Origin: Hoeflea marina | Lineage (GTDB): Bacteria > Pseudomonadota > Alphaproteobacteria > Rhizobiales > Rhizobiaceae | NCBI RefSeq assembly: GCF_003182275.1 | Contig: NZ_QGTR01000003.1 | Coordinates: 310,001 to 374,000, forward strand | DNA length: 64,000 nt | Direction of reading: 5' to 3' | In this document: positions 43,567-51,633 of the stretch, one piece after another | Numbering within the stretch: the stretch's first letter is position 1 | How the letters are laid out: each line of letters starts with the position of its first letter | Made by a program: the position numbers and the translations under genes | Notes under the pieces: model-generated | What the model saw: the letters and a program-made list of their open reading frames with translations, nothing else | What the model was told of the DNA's origin: nothing | Databases searched by the model: none

Positions 43567-43674
43567 CTACGGCATGCGCGACAGAAGCAAGATCTCATTG
43601 CCCATCATTATATTGCTGCTAAGCAACTCCAGGACCTCGGCACCTTCATTCGCCGCATCAGGCTCATTGGACAC
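43567..43674 (-). CDS. Possible small ORF coupled to the end of coaBC
   Basis: Directly after the coaBC TAA a GTG begins a 35-codon frame ending at 43567. The peptide (NEPDAANEGAEVLELLSSN, then IMMGNEILLLSRMP) has a natural-looking composition, acidic then amphipathic, and no Arg/Pro excess of the kind seen in shadow frames. There is no Shine-Dalgarno sequence, so it could only be translated by re-initiation from coaBC. This may equally be a chance frame or a gene remnant. Confidence 0.3.
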   Translation of the reverse strand: MSNEPDAANEGAEVLELLSSNIMMGNEILLLSRMP

Positions 43675-44892
43675 TTAACTAGCCATTTTCGGCACAAGCT
43701 CCGCGATCCTTGCCGCCAGTCGCTCGGCGACCTCGGCCTTGGACAGATCGGGCCAGTCCTCGACGCCGGACTTCGAGACGATGCGCACCCGGTTGCGGTC
43801 GCCACCCATGATGCCGGTGGCGGGGGAGACGTCGTTGGCGACGATGAAATCGGCGCCCTTGCGGGCAAGCTTCGCCTGAGCATTGGAGATCACGTCGGCG
43901 GTCTCGGCGGCAAAGCCGACCACCAGCGCCGGGCGCATGGCATGGTGGCCGATGGTCCTGAGGATGTCGGGATTTTCGGTCAGCTCAAGCGGCGCGGGCC
44001 CCTCGCCTTCCTTCTTCTTGATCTTGTTTTCGGCCGAAGTGGCGACGCGCCAATCGGCGACGGCGGCGACGAAGACGGCAATGTCGGCGGGCAGCGCGTC
44101 GGTCACGGCATCGAGCATGTCGCGGGCGCTTTCGACATGGATGGCGTGCACGCCGGCCGGATCGGGGATCGAGACGGGGCCCGAGACCAGCGTCACCTCG
44201 GCGCCGAGGCGGGCGAGCGCGGCGGCGATGGCGTGGCCCTGCTTGCCCGAGGAGCGGTTGGCAATGTAGCGCACCGGGTCGATCGGCTCGTGGGTGGGGC
44301 CGGAGGTGACGATGGCCCTGCGGCCGGCGAGCGGCTTGGCGGCGGGGGCGAGGATCTCGGCGATGCTGGCCACGATATCCAGCGGCTCGGCCATGCGACC
44401 GGTGCCCGCCTCGCCGCTTTCGGCCATCTCGCCACTGGCGGGGCCGATAAAGCGGATGCCGTCTCGGCGGAGCGTCTCGACATTGCGTTTCGTCGCGGGA
44501 TGCGCCCACATCGCCGGGTTCATGGCGGGCGCCACCAGCACCGGGCGATCGGTGGCGAGCAGCACGGTGGAGGCGAGATCATTGGCAAGCCCATGCGCCA
44601 TCTTCGCCATCAGGTCGGCGGTTGCGGGCGCGACGCAGACGAGATCGCAGTCCCGCGCCAGCCTTATATGGCCGACATCCTGCTCGTCCTCGCGCGAGAA
44701 CAGCTCGGTATAGACATGACCGGAGGACAGCGCGCCGACGGCCAACGGTGTAATGAATTCCTGTGCGCCCGCCGTCATCAACGGTCGGACTTCGGCGCCG
44801 CGCTCGCGCAGCCGGCGGATGAGATCGAGCGCCTTGTAGGCGGCGATGCCGCCGGAGACGATCAGGAGGATGCGTTTGCCGGAGAGGCTCAT
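43675..44892 (-). CDS. coaBC: Bifunctional phosphopantothenoylcysteine decarboxylase/synthetase
   Basis: CoaBC makes 4'-phosphopantetheine from phosphopantothenate, cysteine and CTP in coenzyme A synthesis. The 405-residue product has the flavin-binding CoaC half (LIVSGGIAAYKALDLIRRL, the catalytic-His region SSGHVYTEL, and the substrate motif APAMNPAMWAHPATKRN) and the CoaB half (VTSGPTHEPIDPVRYIANRSSGKQGHA, and the lysine-rich loop ENKIKKKEGEGPA). The ATG at 44892 overlaps the stop of the upstream PIN-domain gene by 4 bases, so coaBC appears translationally coupled to a toxin gene. dut, the usual neighbour, is 12 kb to the left. Confidence 0.95.
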   Translation of the reverse strand: MSLSGKRILLIVSGGIAAYKALDLIRRLRERGAEVRPLMTAGAQEFITPLAVGALSSGHVYTELFSREDEQDVGHIRLARDCDLVCVAPATADLMAKMAHGLANDLASTVLLATDRPVLVAPAMNPAMWAHPATKRNVETLRRDGIRFIGPASGEMAESGEAGTGRMAEPLDIVASIAEILAPAAKPLAGRRAIVTSGPTHEPIDPVRYIANRSSGKQGHAIAAALARLGAEVTLVSGPVSIPDPAGVHAIHVESARDMLDAVTDALPADIAVFVAAVADWRVATSAENKIKKKEGEGPAPLELTENPDILRTIGHHAMRPALVVGFAAETADVISNAQAKLARKGADFIVANDVSPATGIMGGDRNRVRIVSKSGVEDWPDLSKAEVAERLAARIAELVPKMAS

Positions 44893-45311
44893 GAGGTGGG
44901 TTCCCAAGGATTGATCAGGGTGATGCCGCAGCCTTCGAAATCCCGGACATTGCGGGTGACGATGGGCATGCCACGCCGGAGCGCGATGGCGGCGATCTGG
45001 GCATCAACTCCGTTGAGCGGACGGCCCTGGCGATTTCGCTCGCTGACAACCTGCGCGTAGTAAGCGGCGTCCGCATTCTCGAAAGGCAAGATGCGGCCTT
45101 GTTCGTAAGGGATGAGAAAATTCACTACGAAATTTTGCAGGATCGATCTCCGCCGGCCATCCGGCAGAAATTCCATTCCAAGCAGGATCTCGGCTTTGAC
45201 GATGGCAGGAACATAGAGTCCATCTTCGGGCACGGAACTGAACCAGTCGATCACTTTCCTCGACGGGTTAACCGCCACAAATTCCGAGATCACATACGTA
45301 TCGAGGATCAT
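44889..45311 (-). CDS. VapC/FitB-type PIN-domain toxin
   Basis: A 140-residue PIN-domain ribonuclease. The acidic residues expected in the active site are present: Asp4 (MILDT), the Glu in VKAEILLGME, the Asp in NGVDAQIAAIALRRG and the late Asp in TRNVRDFEG. The usual DTNVISE start reads DTYVISE here, replacing a highly conserved Asn by Tyr, which could weaken metal binding. It follows the FitA-like antitoxin with a 4-base overlap and overlaps coaBC by 4 bases. Confidence 0.9.
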   Translation of the reverse strand: MILDTYVISEFVAVNPSRKVIDWFSSVPEDGLYVPAIVKAEILLGMEFLPDGRRRSILQNFVVNFLIPYEQGRILPFENADAAYYAQVVSERNRQGRPLNGVDAQIAAIALRRGMPIVTRNVRDFEGCGITLINPWEPTS

Positions 45312-45574
45312 TGATTATCTTGCCAATCGGCAAACACTTCACGTTGCCCGGCCAGTTCGGTGCGCTCCGGGATCTCCAAATCCTCGGTCCCGTACTTCTC
45401 GCGTAATCTGGAGACCCTATCCCACAGACTTTCCTTGCCCTCGGCAGGCCCGGAAAGACCGGTGCGCAACAGCACCCGCGCTTCCTCTTCCATGGAGACG
45501 CCATGGCGGGCGGCGCGTTCACGCAGGGCCTGTTTGACGGAATCATCGAGATTGCGGATGGTCAGTGTTGCCAT
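45308..45574 (-). CDS. FitA/VapB-type ribbon-helix-helix antitoxin
   Basis: An 88-residue antitoxin with the FitA N-terminus MATLTIRNLDDSVKQALRER followed by a helix (GVSMEEEARVLLRTGL) and an extended tail that would wrap the toxin (SLWDRVSRLREKYGTEDLEI). The ATG at 45574 is the family start; the open frame upstream of it belongs to the neighbouring FKBP region. The 4-base overlap with the toxin and the well-formed promoter immediately upstream support a functional pair. Confidence 0.9.
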   Translation of the reverse strand: MATLTIRNLDDSVKQALRERAARHGVSMEEEARVLLRTGLSGPAEGKESLWDRVSRLREKYGTEDLEIPERTELAGQREVFADWQDNQ

Positions 45575-45603
45575 TGGCGCCTCCTCGTCGACGGGCCTGA
45601 TCG

Positions 45604-45639
45604 TGACTGCAATGTAGGCATTGCGTGCAGTGCAGTCAA
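45604..45639 (-). promoter_or_regulatory. Promoter and operator repeats of the FitA/VapC pair
   Basis: On the minus strand TTGACT (45639-45634), a 17-base spacer and TACATT (45616-45611) form a good sigma-70 promoter. TGACTGCA (45604-45611) and TGCAGTCA (45631-45638) are a perfect inverted repeat, and GCAATG (45609-45614) with CATTGC (45619-45624) form a second one nested inside. Both overlap the promoter boxes, as expected for antitoxin autorepression. Confidence 0.68.
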
Positions 45640-45674
45640 ACGCGACTGAGCATCCGCGCATTTGCCCGGGCGGC

Positions 45675-45734
45675 GGGGCGCGACAGGAGCTGTCGCCCGA
45701 AGCGGGAAGACAACCCGGCACCGGGCCGGGTTGT
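45675..45734 (-). terminator. Tandem hairpins after the FKBP gene
   Basis: A perfect 10-bp stem ACAACCCGGC (45710-45719) / GCCGGGTTGT (45725-45734) with a 5-base loop lies 16 bases after the FKBP stop, and a second hairpin built on GACAG-GAG-CTGTC follows at about 45675-45698. There is no U-rich tail, so termination may be inefficient or factor-dependent. Confidence 0.5.
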
Positions 45735-45749
45735 CCAGGTCTTGTCCGG

Positions 45750-46183
45750 TCAGGCCGCCTTGACGATATCGACGACCTCGATGTCGAAGACCAGGTCCTT
45801 GCCGGCCAACGGATGGTTGGCATCGACGGTGACCGCCTGATCGTCGATGGCGGTCACGATGAGCGCCACCTCGCCCTGGGGAGTACGGGCCTGCAACTGC
45901 ATGCCTGCTGCGGTTCGAGTTCCGGCGGCAGGGCCGTGCGCGGCACCTTCTGGACCTTCGCGGCGTCATGGGCGCCGTAGGCTTCCTCGGCCGGGACGGT
46001 GACGGTCTGTTTGTCCCCGACCTTCATGCCCTCGACCCCGCGGTCAAGACCGCTGATGATCATCCCGGAGCCCAGCTGGAATTCCAGCGGCTCGCGTCCC
46101 ACCGAACTGTCGAACTGGGTGCCGTCCGTCAGCTTGCCGGTATAGTTTATCCGTACGGTGTCACCCGATCTGGCCTCGCTCAT
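45750..46183 (-). pseudogene. SlyD-like FKBP peptidyl-prolyl isomerase, disrupted by a one-base frameshift
   Basis: The first 89 codons from ATG 46183 read as a SlyD-type FKBP (SGDTVRINYTGKLTDGTQFD, SGMIISGLDRGVEGMKVGDK, VPAEEAYGAHD). Near 45913 the frame is lost: the original frame ends at 45854 with a nonsense tail, whereas the rest of the protein (GMQLQARTPQGEVALIVTA, DANHPLAGKDLVFDIEVVD) continues in the next frame to a stop at 45750. Adding one C in the CC pair at the break restores PPELEPAAGMQLQ and a normal 144-residue protein. Either a real inactivating deletion, a sequencing or assembly error, or, least likely, programmed frameshifting. Confidence 0.85.
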
Positions 46184-46397
46184 ATGTCCATCCAATGCTT
46201 GTGTTTGGCCCGGCGCGTCCGTCAACAACGGATCTGGTGCGCGACACTTTGCGCTGCCGGGTTTCCTGCCCTGACGGCGCATGTGCTGCCGTCGGCGAAT
46301 GCTGGCGCGGCGCCTGATGGCCGGTCCAGTGGCGACAGTTTGCGTGAAATGGACAAAAATTGCAAATCCGGCGCCGTTTCGAAGCCTCGTCACCCCG

Positions 46398-46425
46398 CCT
46401 GACGCGGGGCCTGACGCGGGGCCTG
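46398..46425 (-). repeat. Short tandem repeat and hairpin after the GNAT gene
   Basis: The 12-base unit CCTGACGCGGGG occurs twice in tandem and then starts a third time. On the minus strand the segment folds as CCCCGC-GTCAG-GCGGGG. The surrounding CGTCACCCC wording resembles dispersed rhizobial intergenic repeats. Confidence 0.45.
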
Positions 46426-46430
46426 GGAGC

Positions 46431-46862
46431 TCACCGGAGCCGCTTGGAATGCGTCGCGTCGGTCTCCTCGACCGGCTCAAAGCCGAGATGCTCGTAGAAG
46501 CCGCGCGATGCGGGCGTCGCGCGGAGCCGGACGCGGGGGAACCAGATCGAGGCGCCGTCGAGAGCGTGGCCGACCAGGGCGCGCGCGATACCCGCATGGC
46601 GGTGGCCGAGATGGACATAGAGATGGCGGACGCGGCCGACATTCTCCTCGGTGTAGGGATCGCGGTTGAGGCCGCAGAAGCCGATGAGCGCTTCGTCGTC
46701 GAAGGCGCCGATCAGCCTCGCACCCGGTCCCTCGAAGCGGTTGCCGCCCGACTTCCAGTCCTCAAGCATGCGCTCGACAAACGGGTAGCCGTCGCCCCAG
46801 GCCTCGTCGGCCAGCGGGCGGATGTCGGTGTCATCGAGAGATATGGGGCGGTAGGCGGTCAT
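46431..46862 (-). CDS. GNAT family N-acetyltransferase
   Basis: A 143-residue acetyltransferase beginning MTAYRPISLDDTDIRPLAD. The GNAT core is visible in ALIGFCGLNRDPYTEENVGR, the beta4 strand VRHLYVHLGHRHAGIARALV that contains the acetyl-CoA pyrophosphate loop (HRHAGIA), and ASRGFYEHLGFEPVEE at the end. The acceptor is unknown. The start at 46862 lies directly after the ubiB stop (ATG at 46871 overlaps it), so it is probably translated from the ubiE-ubiB message. It resembles a metabolic GNAT rather than the TacT-like toxin at 9693. Confidence 0.85.
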   Translation of the reverse strand: MTAYRPISLDDTDIRPLADEAWGDGYPFVERMLEDWKSGGNRFEGPGARLIGAFDDEALIGFCGLNRDPYTEENVGRVRHLYVHLGHRHAGIARALVGHALDGASIWFPRVRLRATPASRGFYEHLGFEPVEETDATHSKRLR

Positions 46863-46864
46863 CC

Positions 46865-48448
46865 CTACCATATGGGGTGGATGGCGAGCGCCAACCAGAC
46901 CAGGGCCGCGGCAATGATCCAGAGCGCCACCCGGCCGGAGCGGGTGTGGCGCGCCTCGGCGCGGCCGATGGCCTCGCTGGTGGCTGCATCGAAGCGCAGG
47001 CCGTTCTCGGCCATGGCACCGATTTCGACGGACAGCCGCTCGCCGCGGGCGGCGAGATCGGGCAGTTGCTCGGCCAGCCGGAAGGCTGCCATCAACCCGC
47101 CCCTGACGTCGCCCAGCACGCGGGCGGGTCCGAGATTGTCGCGGATCCAGCCGCCCACGACCGGCTCGGCGGCCTTCCACATGTTGAATTTCGGATTGAG
47201 CGTGCGCGCCACGCCCTCGACCACGACCATTGTCTTCTGCAGCATCACCAGTTCGGGCCGCGTCTCCATGTCGAAGAGTTCGGTGACCTCGAAGAGCAGC
47301 GTCAGCAGCCGTGCCATGGAAATGGTCTCGGCCGGCTGGCCATGGATAGGCTCGCCGATGGCGCGGATGGCCTGGGCGAAGCTCGCCGGATCGTGGCGGG
47401 CGTTGACATAGCCGGCCTCGAAATGGACGTCGGCGACGCGTTGGTAGTCGCGGGTGATGAAGCCGAACAGGATCTCGGCCAGGAAGCGGCGTTCCTTGCG
47501 ATTGAGCCGGCTGACGATGCCCATGTCGACCGCGACGATGGTGCCGGTCGGATCGACGAAGAGGTTGCCCTGGTGCATGTCGGCATGAAAGAAGCCGTCG
47601 CGCAAAGTGTGGCGCAGGAAGGATTGGATGAGCGTGTCGGCGAGACGGTCGAGATCGAGCCCGCTTTCCCGCAGCGCCGCCAGATCGGACATCTTGATGC
47701 CGTCGATCCACTCCATGGTGACGACGTCGCGGCCGGTGCGCTCCCAGTCGACGGATGGCACACGGAAGCCGGGATCGTTCCTGGTGTTCTCGGCCATTTC
47801 CGAGAGCGCGGCGGCCTCGAGCCGCAGGTCCATCTCGATGCGGGTGGTCTGCTCGAGCGTACGGGCGATTTCGGTCGGCCTGAGCCGGCGCGAGGCGGGG
47901 ATGAAGCGCTCCTGCAGTTCAGCAACCGTGTAGAAGGCCTCGAGGTCGTGTCGGAAGCGCAGCCGCACGCCGGGCCGGATCACCTTGACGGCGACCTTCT
48001 TCTCGCCCTCAGGCGTCAGCACCATGGCCGGGTGCACCTGGGCGATGGAGGCGGCGGCGATCGGTTCGCCGAAACTCGCGAACAGATCCTCGATCGGGCG
48101 GCCCAGCGAAGCCTCGACCTCGGCGCGGGCCTCCGCGGTGGGGAAGGTCGCCATCCGGTCCTGCAGTTGCGAAAGATCAAGCGCGATGTCGGCACCGACC
48201 ACATCGGGTCGCGTGGCGAGGAACTGGCCGAGCTTGACCCAGGACGGGCCGAGGCGCTCGACGGCGCGGGCGAGTCGGTCGCTGCGCTCCAGCCGCTTCG
48301 ACTTGCGCCGGGCGAAGAGGCCGGCGAGCCGGTGGGCGGCCTGCATTGGCGCCGGCAGTTCCTCTGCCGGCATGGCCGAGACCACCCCCTCGCGCACAAG
48401 GATGAAGCCCGCCCGCATCAGGCGCAAATAGGTGACAATGGACGCCAT
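46865..48448 (-). CDS. ubiB: UbiB protein kinase-like ubiquinone biosynthesis protein
   Basis: A 527-residue member of the ABC1/ADCK/UbiB family required for ubiquinone synthesis. The family signature KxGQ (WVKLGQFLATRPD), the Ala-rich loop (AASIAQVH), the ATP-site Lys (VAVKVIRPG) and the catalytic HADMHQGNLFVD and VDMGIV motifs are present. The C-terminus ends in a hydrophobic helix (WIIAAALVWLALAIHPIW), consistent with membrane anchoring. The ATG at 48448 follows ubiE by two bases. Confidence 0.95.
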   Translation of the reverse strand: MASIVTYLRLMRAGFILVREGVVSAMPAEELPAPMQAAHRLAGLFARRKSKRLERSDRLARAVERLGPSWVKLGQFLATRPDVVGADIALDLSQLQDRMATFPTAEARAEVEASLGRPIEDLFASFGEPIAAASIAQVHPAMVLTPEGEKKVAVKVIRPGVRLRFRHDLEAFYTVAELQERFIPASRRLRPTEIARTLEQTTRIEMDLRLEAAALSEMAENTRNDPGFRVPSVDWERTGRDVVTMEWIDGIKMSDLAALRESGLDLDRLADTLIQSFLRHTLRDGFFHADMHQGNLFVDPTGTIVAVDMGIVSRLNRKERRFLAEILFGFITRDYQRVADVHFEAGYVNARHDPASFAQAIRAIGEPIHGQPAETISMARLLTLLFEVTELFDMETRPELVMLQKTMVVVEGVARTLNPKFNMWKAAEPVVGGWIRDNLGPARVLGDVRGGLMAAFRLAEQLPDLAARGERLSVEIGAMAENGLRFDAATSEAIGRAEARHTRSGRVALWIIAAALVWLALAIHPIW

Positions 48449-48450
48449 GC

Positions 48451-49227
48451 TCAGATTTTCCAGGCCGAATGCAGCGCCGCGATGCCGCCGGTGTAGTTGG
48501 TCCAACGGACCCGCGAGAAGCCGGCGCGGGTGATCATGGCGGCGAAATCCTGCTGGCGCGGAAACTTGCGGATGGATTCGACCAGATAGCGGTAGGGCTC
48601 GCCGTCGCCGGCGATCGCCTCGCCCATGCGCGGAATGCCGTGGAACGACCAGGCATCGTAGACCTTGTCGAGCAGCGGCATCTCCACCTCGGAGAATTCG
48701 AGGCAGAGCAGGCGGCCGCCGCGGCGCAGCACCCGGAAGGCCTCGCGCAACGCCTTGTCGATGTCGGGCACATTGCGGATGCCGAAGGCAATCGTGTAGG
48801 CGTCGAAACTGGCATCGGCAAAGGGCAGGTCCTCGGCATTGGCCTCGACGAAATCGAGATTGGCCGCCAGCCCCTTCTTCTCGGCGCGCTCGCGGCCGAC
48901 GCCGAGCATCGAGCCGTTGATGTCGAGCACGGTGCCGGTGGCTTGGCGACCGGAGGCCTCAACGATGCGGAAGGCGATGTCGCCGGTGCCGCCGGCCACG
49001 TCGAGAAAGCGGAATCCGGGGCGCTTGGGCGGATTGAGGCTCGCGATCATCGCGTCCTTCCAGACCCGGTGCAGGCCGCCGGACATGACGTCATTCATGA
49101 TGTCGTAGCGCTTGGCGACCTTGTGGAAGACATCGTTGACCATCGACTGCTTCTCGCCGTCGGAGACGGTGCGGAAGCCGTAGGATGTCTGCATTCCGCC
49201 ATCGGTGGAAACGCGCTCGTCGGACAT
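48451..49227 (-). CDS. ubiE: Demethylmenaquinone/2-methoxy-6-polyprenyl-benzoquinol methyltransferase UbiE
   Basis: SAM-dependent C-methyltransferase of ubiquinone synthesis, 258 residues. UbiE signatures are clear: [28 protein letters not shown] motif [34 protein letters not shown], and [22 protein letters not shown]. The start at ATG 49227 (MSDERV) is preferred to an upstream frame. It begins the ubiE-ubiB-GNAT unit and is divergent from mutM. Confidence 0.96.
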   Translation of the reverse strand: MSDERVSTDGGMQTSYGFRTVSDGEKQSMVNDVFHKVAKRYDIMNDVMSGGLHRVWKDAMIASLNPPKRPGFRFLDVAGGTGDIAFRIVEASGRQATGTVLDINGSMLGVGRERAEKKGLAANLDFVEANAEDLPFADASFDAYTIAFGIRNVPDIDKALREAFRVLRRGGRLLCLEFSEVEMPLLDKVYDAWSFHGIPRMGEAIAGDGEPYRYLVESIRKFPRQQDFAAMITRAGFSRVRWTNYTGGIAALHSAWKI

Positions 49228-49416
49228 GATCTCGATCCTGTCTACAGGGGAAGCCGAACGGTTCCGGACGTCCCTTCCAAGAAACTGCCGCCGGACCATA
49301 GCGGACCGCGGCACGGCGCGCTATCTAGCAGGCCAGGACGATCTGCGGCAAAGCGCGCCGCCTTATAGGACAGGCGCGGGCCAAAGGCCACCGCCGCATG
49401 CACAGGAGCGTGTCGC

Positions 49417-50313
49417 TTGCCCGAACTGCCGGAAGTGGAAACGGTGCGCCGCGGATTGCAGCCCGTGCTCGAGGGCGCGCGGCTCGTGCGGGTCGAACAG
49501 CGACGCAAGGATCTGCGCTTTCCATTCCCCGAGCGTTTCGCCCAAAGACTGGAAGGCCGCACCGTGACTGCGCTGGGGCGGCGGGCGAAATACCTGATGG
49601 CCGATCTCGATGACGGGGAAGTGCTGATTGCGCATCTGGGCATGTCCGGCTCGTTCCGGGTCGAGGCGGCCGAAGGCGCGGCGCTGGCGCCAGGCATCTT
49701 TCATCACGAGCGATCGAAGAACTCGGTCCATGACCATGTGGTCATGCATGTCGAGGGCCCCGCCGGGCCGGCGCGCATCATCTACAATGATCCCCGACGC
49801 TTCGGTTATATGGACCTGATCCCGCGCCGGGACATCGAGACGCATCCCTGGTTTGCCGGCATTGGCGTCGAGCCCACCGGCAACAGCCTGTCGGCGGCCC
49901 ATCTGGCTGAGCGTTTCGTCGGCAAGAGGGCGCCGCTGAAGGCGGCCCTGCTCGATCAGCGCATCATCGCGGGCCTCGGCAACATCTATGTCTGCGAGGC
50001 GATGTGGCGCGCCGGGCTGTCTCCCGAAAGACCAGTCGGGAATCTTGTCGGCAAGAGTGGCAGGCCGAAGGCGGGTCTCGACCGGCTGGTGGTCGCCGTC
50101 CACGAGGTCATCAACGAGGCGATCGCCGCCGGCGGCTCCTCCCTCAGGGACCACATCCAGACCGACGGCACGCTGGGCTACTTCCAGCACCGGTTCTCGG
50201 TCTATGACCGCGAAGGAGAGGCTTGCCGCCGCCCCGGCTGCGGGGCTACGGTTCTCCGCATCGTGCAGAGCGGGCGCTCGACCTTCCATTGCCCGCGCTG
50301 CCAGACCCATTGA
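49417..50313 (+). CDS. mutM: Formamidopyrimidine-DNA glycosylase
   Basis: Removes 8-oxoguanine and Fapy lesions and cleaves the abasic site. The 298-residue product starts at a TTG (49417): the mature N-terminus must be Pro, and TTG-CCC gives the required [13 protein letters not shown] with catalytic Pro1 and Glu2. GGAG lies about eight bases upstream. GRRAKYL (Lys near 57) and the C-terminal zinc finger CRRPGCG ... FHCPRCQ are intact, together with the helix-two-turn-helix [15 protein letters not shown]. Divergent from ubiE; enoyl-CoA hydratase follows 22 bases later. Confidence 0.97.
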   Translation: MPELPEVETVRRGLQPVLEGARLVRVEQRRKDLRFPFPERFAQRLEGRTVTALGRRAKYLMADLDDGEVLIAHLGMSGSFRVEAAEGAALAPGIFHHERSKNSVHDHVVMHVEGPAGPARIIYNDPRRFGYMDLIPRRDIETHPWFAGIGVEPTGNSLSAAHLAERFVGKRAPLKAALLDQRIIAGLGNIYVCEAMWRAGLSPERPVGNLVGKSGRPKAGLDRLVVAVHEVINEAIAAGGSSLRDHIQTDGTLGYFQHRFSVYDREGEACRRPGCGATVLRIVQSGRSTFHCPRCQTH

Positions 50314-50335
50314 TACCTGCAAGGAGCATGCCGCG

Positions 50336-51103
50336 ATGAAAACCCTGAAGACCGAGACAAGGGGCCGCGTCGCCTTGCTGACGCTCAATCGGCCCGAAGC
50401 CCTCAACGCCCTCAACTCCGAACTGATGGGCGAACTGCGCGAGGCGATGGCGACGTATGGAACCGACGACAGGATCGGCGCCATCGTGCTGACCGGATCC
50501 GAAAAGGCCTTCGCCGCCGGCGCCGACATCAAGGAGATGCAGCCGCGCGACTATGTCGGCGCGTATGTGGAGGATCTGTTCGAGGGCTGGAGCGCTGTGG
50601 CGTCGATGCGCAAGCCGCTGATTGCCGCCGTCTCCGGCTATGCGCTCGGCGGAGGCTGCGAACTGGCGATGATGTGCGACTTCATCATCGCCGCTGACAC
50701 GGCCAAGTTCGGCCAGCCGGAGATCACCCTGGGGATCATTCCCGGCATGGGCGGTTCGCAGCGGTTGACGCGCGCCGTCGGCAAGGCCAAGGCGATGGAC
50801 ATGTGCCTGACCGGCAGGATGATGGATGCGGCCGAAGCCGAGCGCTCCGGCCTGGTGTCGCGCGTGGTGCCGGCGGCCGACCTGATCGCAACCGCGATGG
50901 CGGCGGCCGAGAAGATCGCCGGCTTCTCGATGCCCGCCACCATGATGATCAAGGAATCGGTGAACCTCGTCGACGAGACCGGACTGGCCGAGGGCCTGCG
51001 CTTCGAGCGGAGGCTGTTTCACTCGCTGTTTGCCACCGAGGACCAGAAGGAAGGCATGGCAGCCTTCATCGAAAAGCGCAAAGCCAGCTTCAAGCACCGC
51101 TAG
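50336..51103 (+). CDS. Enoyl-CoA hydratase (crotonase family)
   Basis: A 255-residue crotonase that hydrates 2-enoyl-CoA in fatty-acid oxidation. Both catalytic Glu residues of the family are present, in [15 protein letters not shown] and [16 protein letters not shown], and the oxyanion loop [11 protein letters not shown] is standard. AAGGAG lies upstream of ATG 50336; a longer frame overlapping mutM was rejected. It sits in the conserved mutM - hydratase - rpsT - dnaA order of rhizobia, with no obvious functional tie to its neighbours. A loose stem GCCGCCC / GGGCGGC followed by ATTTT (51114-51156) may terminate it. Confidence 0.94.
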   Translation: MKTLKTETRGRVALLTLNRPEALNALNSELMGELREAMATYGTDDRIGAIVLTGSEKAFAAGADIKEMQPRDYVGAYVEDLFEGWSAVASMRKPLIAAVSGYALGGGCELAMMCDFIIAADTAKFGQPEITLGIIPGMGGSQRLTRAVGKAKAMDMCLTGRMMDAAEAERSGLVSRVVPAADLIATAMAAAEKIAGFSMPATMMIKESVNLVDETGLAEGLRFERRLFHSLFATEDQKEGMAAFIEKRKASFKHR

Positions 51104-51161
51104 CGGGCCCGCAGCCGCCCCACCTTTCGGCGCGAAGAAGGGAGAGGGCGGCATTTTCGCG

Positions 51162-51190
51162 TTGACGGAGCAACCGATAGCCGGTATACG
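51162..51190 (+). promoter_or_regulatory. Probable rpsT promoter
   Basis: TTGACG (51162-51167) and TATACG (51185-51190) are separated by 17 bases, a good sigma-70 arrangement. Transcription would start near 51197, leaving a leader of about 120 bases before rpsT. Confidence 0.6.
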
Positions 51191-51315
51191 CCCGCCATCG
51201 AATGACATCCATTGGTGCTGTCATCCCGTTATTCGCTTTCCGGCTCTTGGTGCAAATTCACCCGCAAGGGTGCACAGGTGAGCGCGAAAGCATTTGTGTC
51301 AATTGAGAGGCATTC

Positions 51316-51582
51316 ATGGCCAATACAACTTCGGCGAAAAAGGCGACCCGCAAGATTGCCGCCCGTACGGAAGTCAACAAGTCCCGCCGGTCGCGCGTCC
51401 GCGGCTTCCTCCGCTCGGTGGAAGAAGCCATCGCCTCTGGCGATCAGACCGCTGCTGCGGCGGCACTGCGTGCCGCACAGCCCGAGCTGATGCGCGCCAC
51501 CACGAGGGGCGTCGTCCACGCCAACACCGCATCGCGCAAGATCTCGCGTCTCGCCAAGCGGGTGAAGGCCATCGGCGCCTGA
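51316..51582 (+). CDS. rpsT: 30S ribosomal protein S20
   Basis: An 88-residue, very basic S20 with the typical start [20 protein letters not shown] and the conserved [18 protein letters not shown] and [20 protein letters not shown] helices that bind 16S rRNA. GAGAGG precedes the ATG. It has its own promoter and a strong terminator. rpsT next to dnaA is the usual order in rhizobia. Confidence 0.98.
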   Translation: MANTTSAKKATRKIAARTEVNKSRRSRVRGFLRSVEEAIASGDQTAAAAALRAAQPELMRATTRGVVHANTASRKISRLAKRVKAIGA

Positions 51583-51606
51583 AGCCATAATTAGCCGACA
51601 TTCATG

Positions 51607-51633
51607 AAAGCCCGGCCTCGCCCGGGCTTTTTT
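51607..51633 (+). terminator. Rho-independent terminator of rpsT
   Basis: AAAGCCCGG (51607-51615) pairs with CCGGGCTTT (51622-51630) around a 6-base loop, followed by a run of six T residues (51628-51633). It lies 25 bases after the rpsT stop. Confidence 0.93.
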
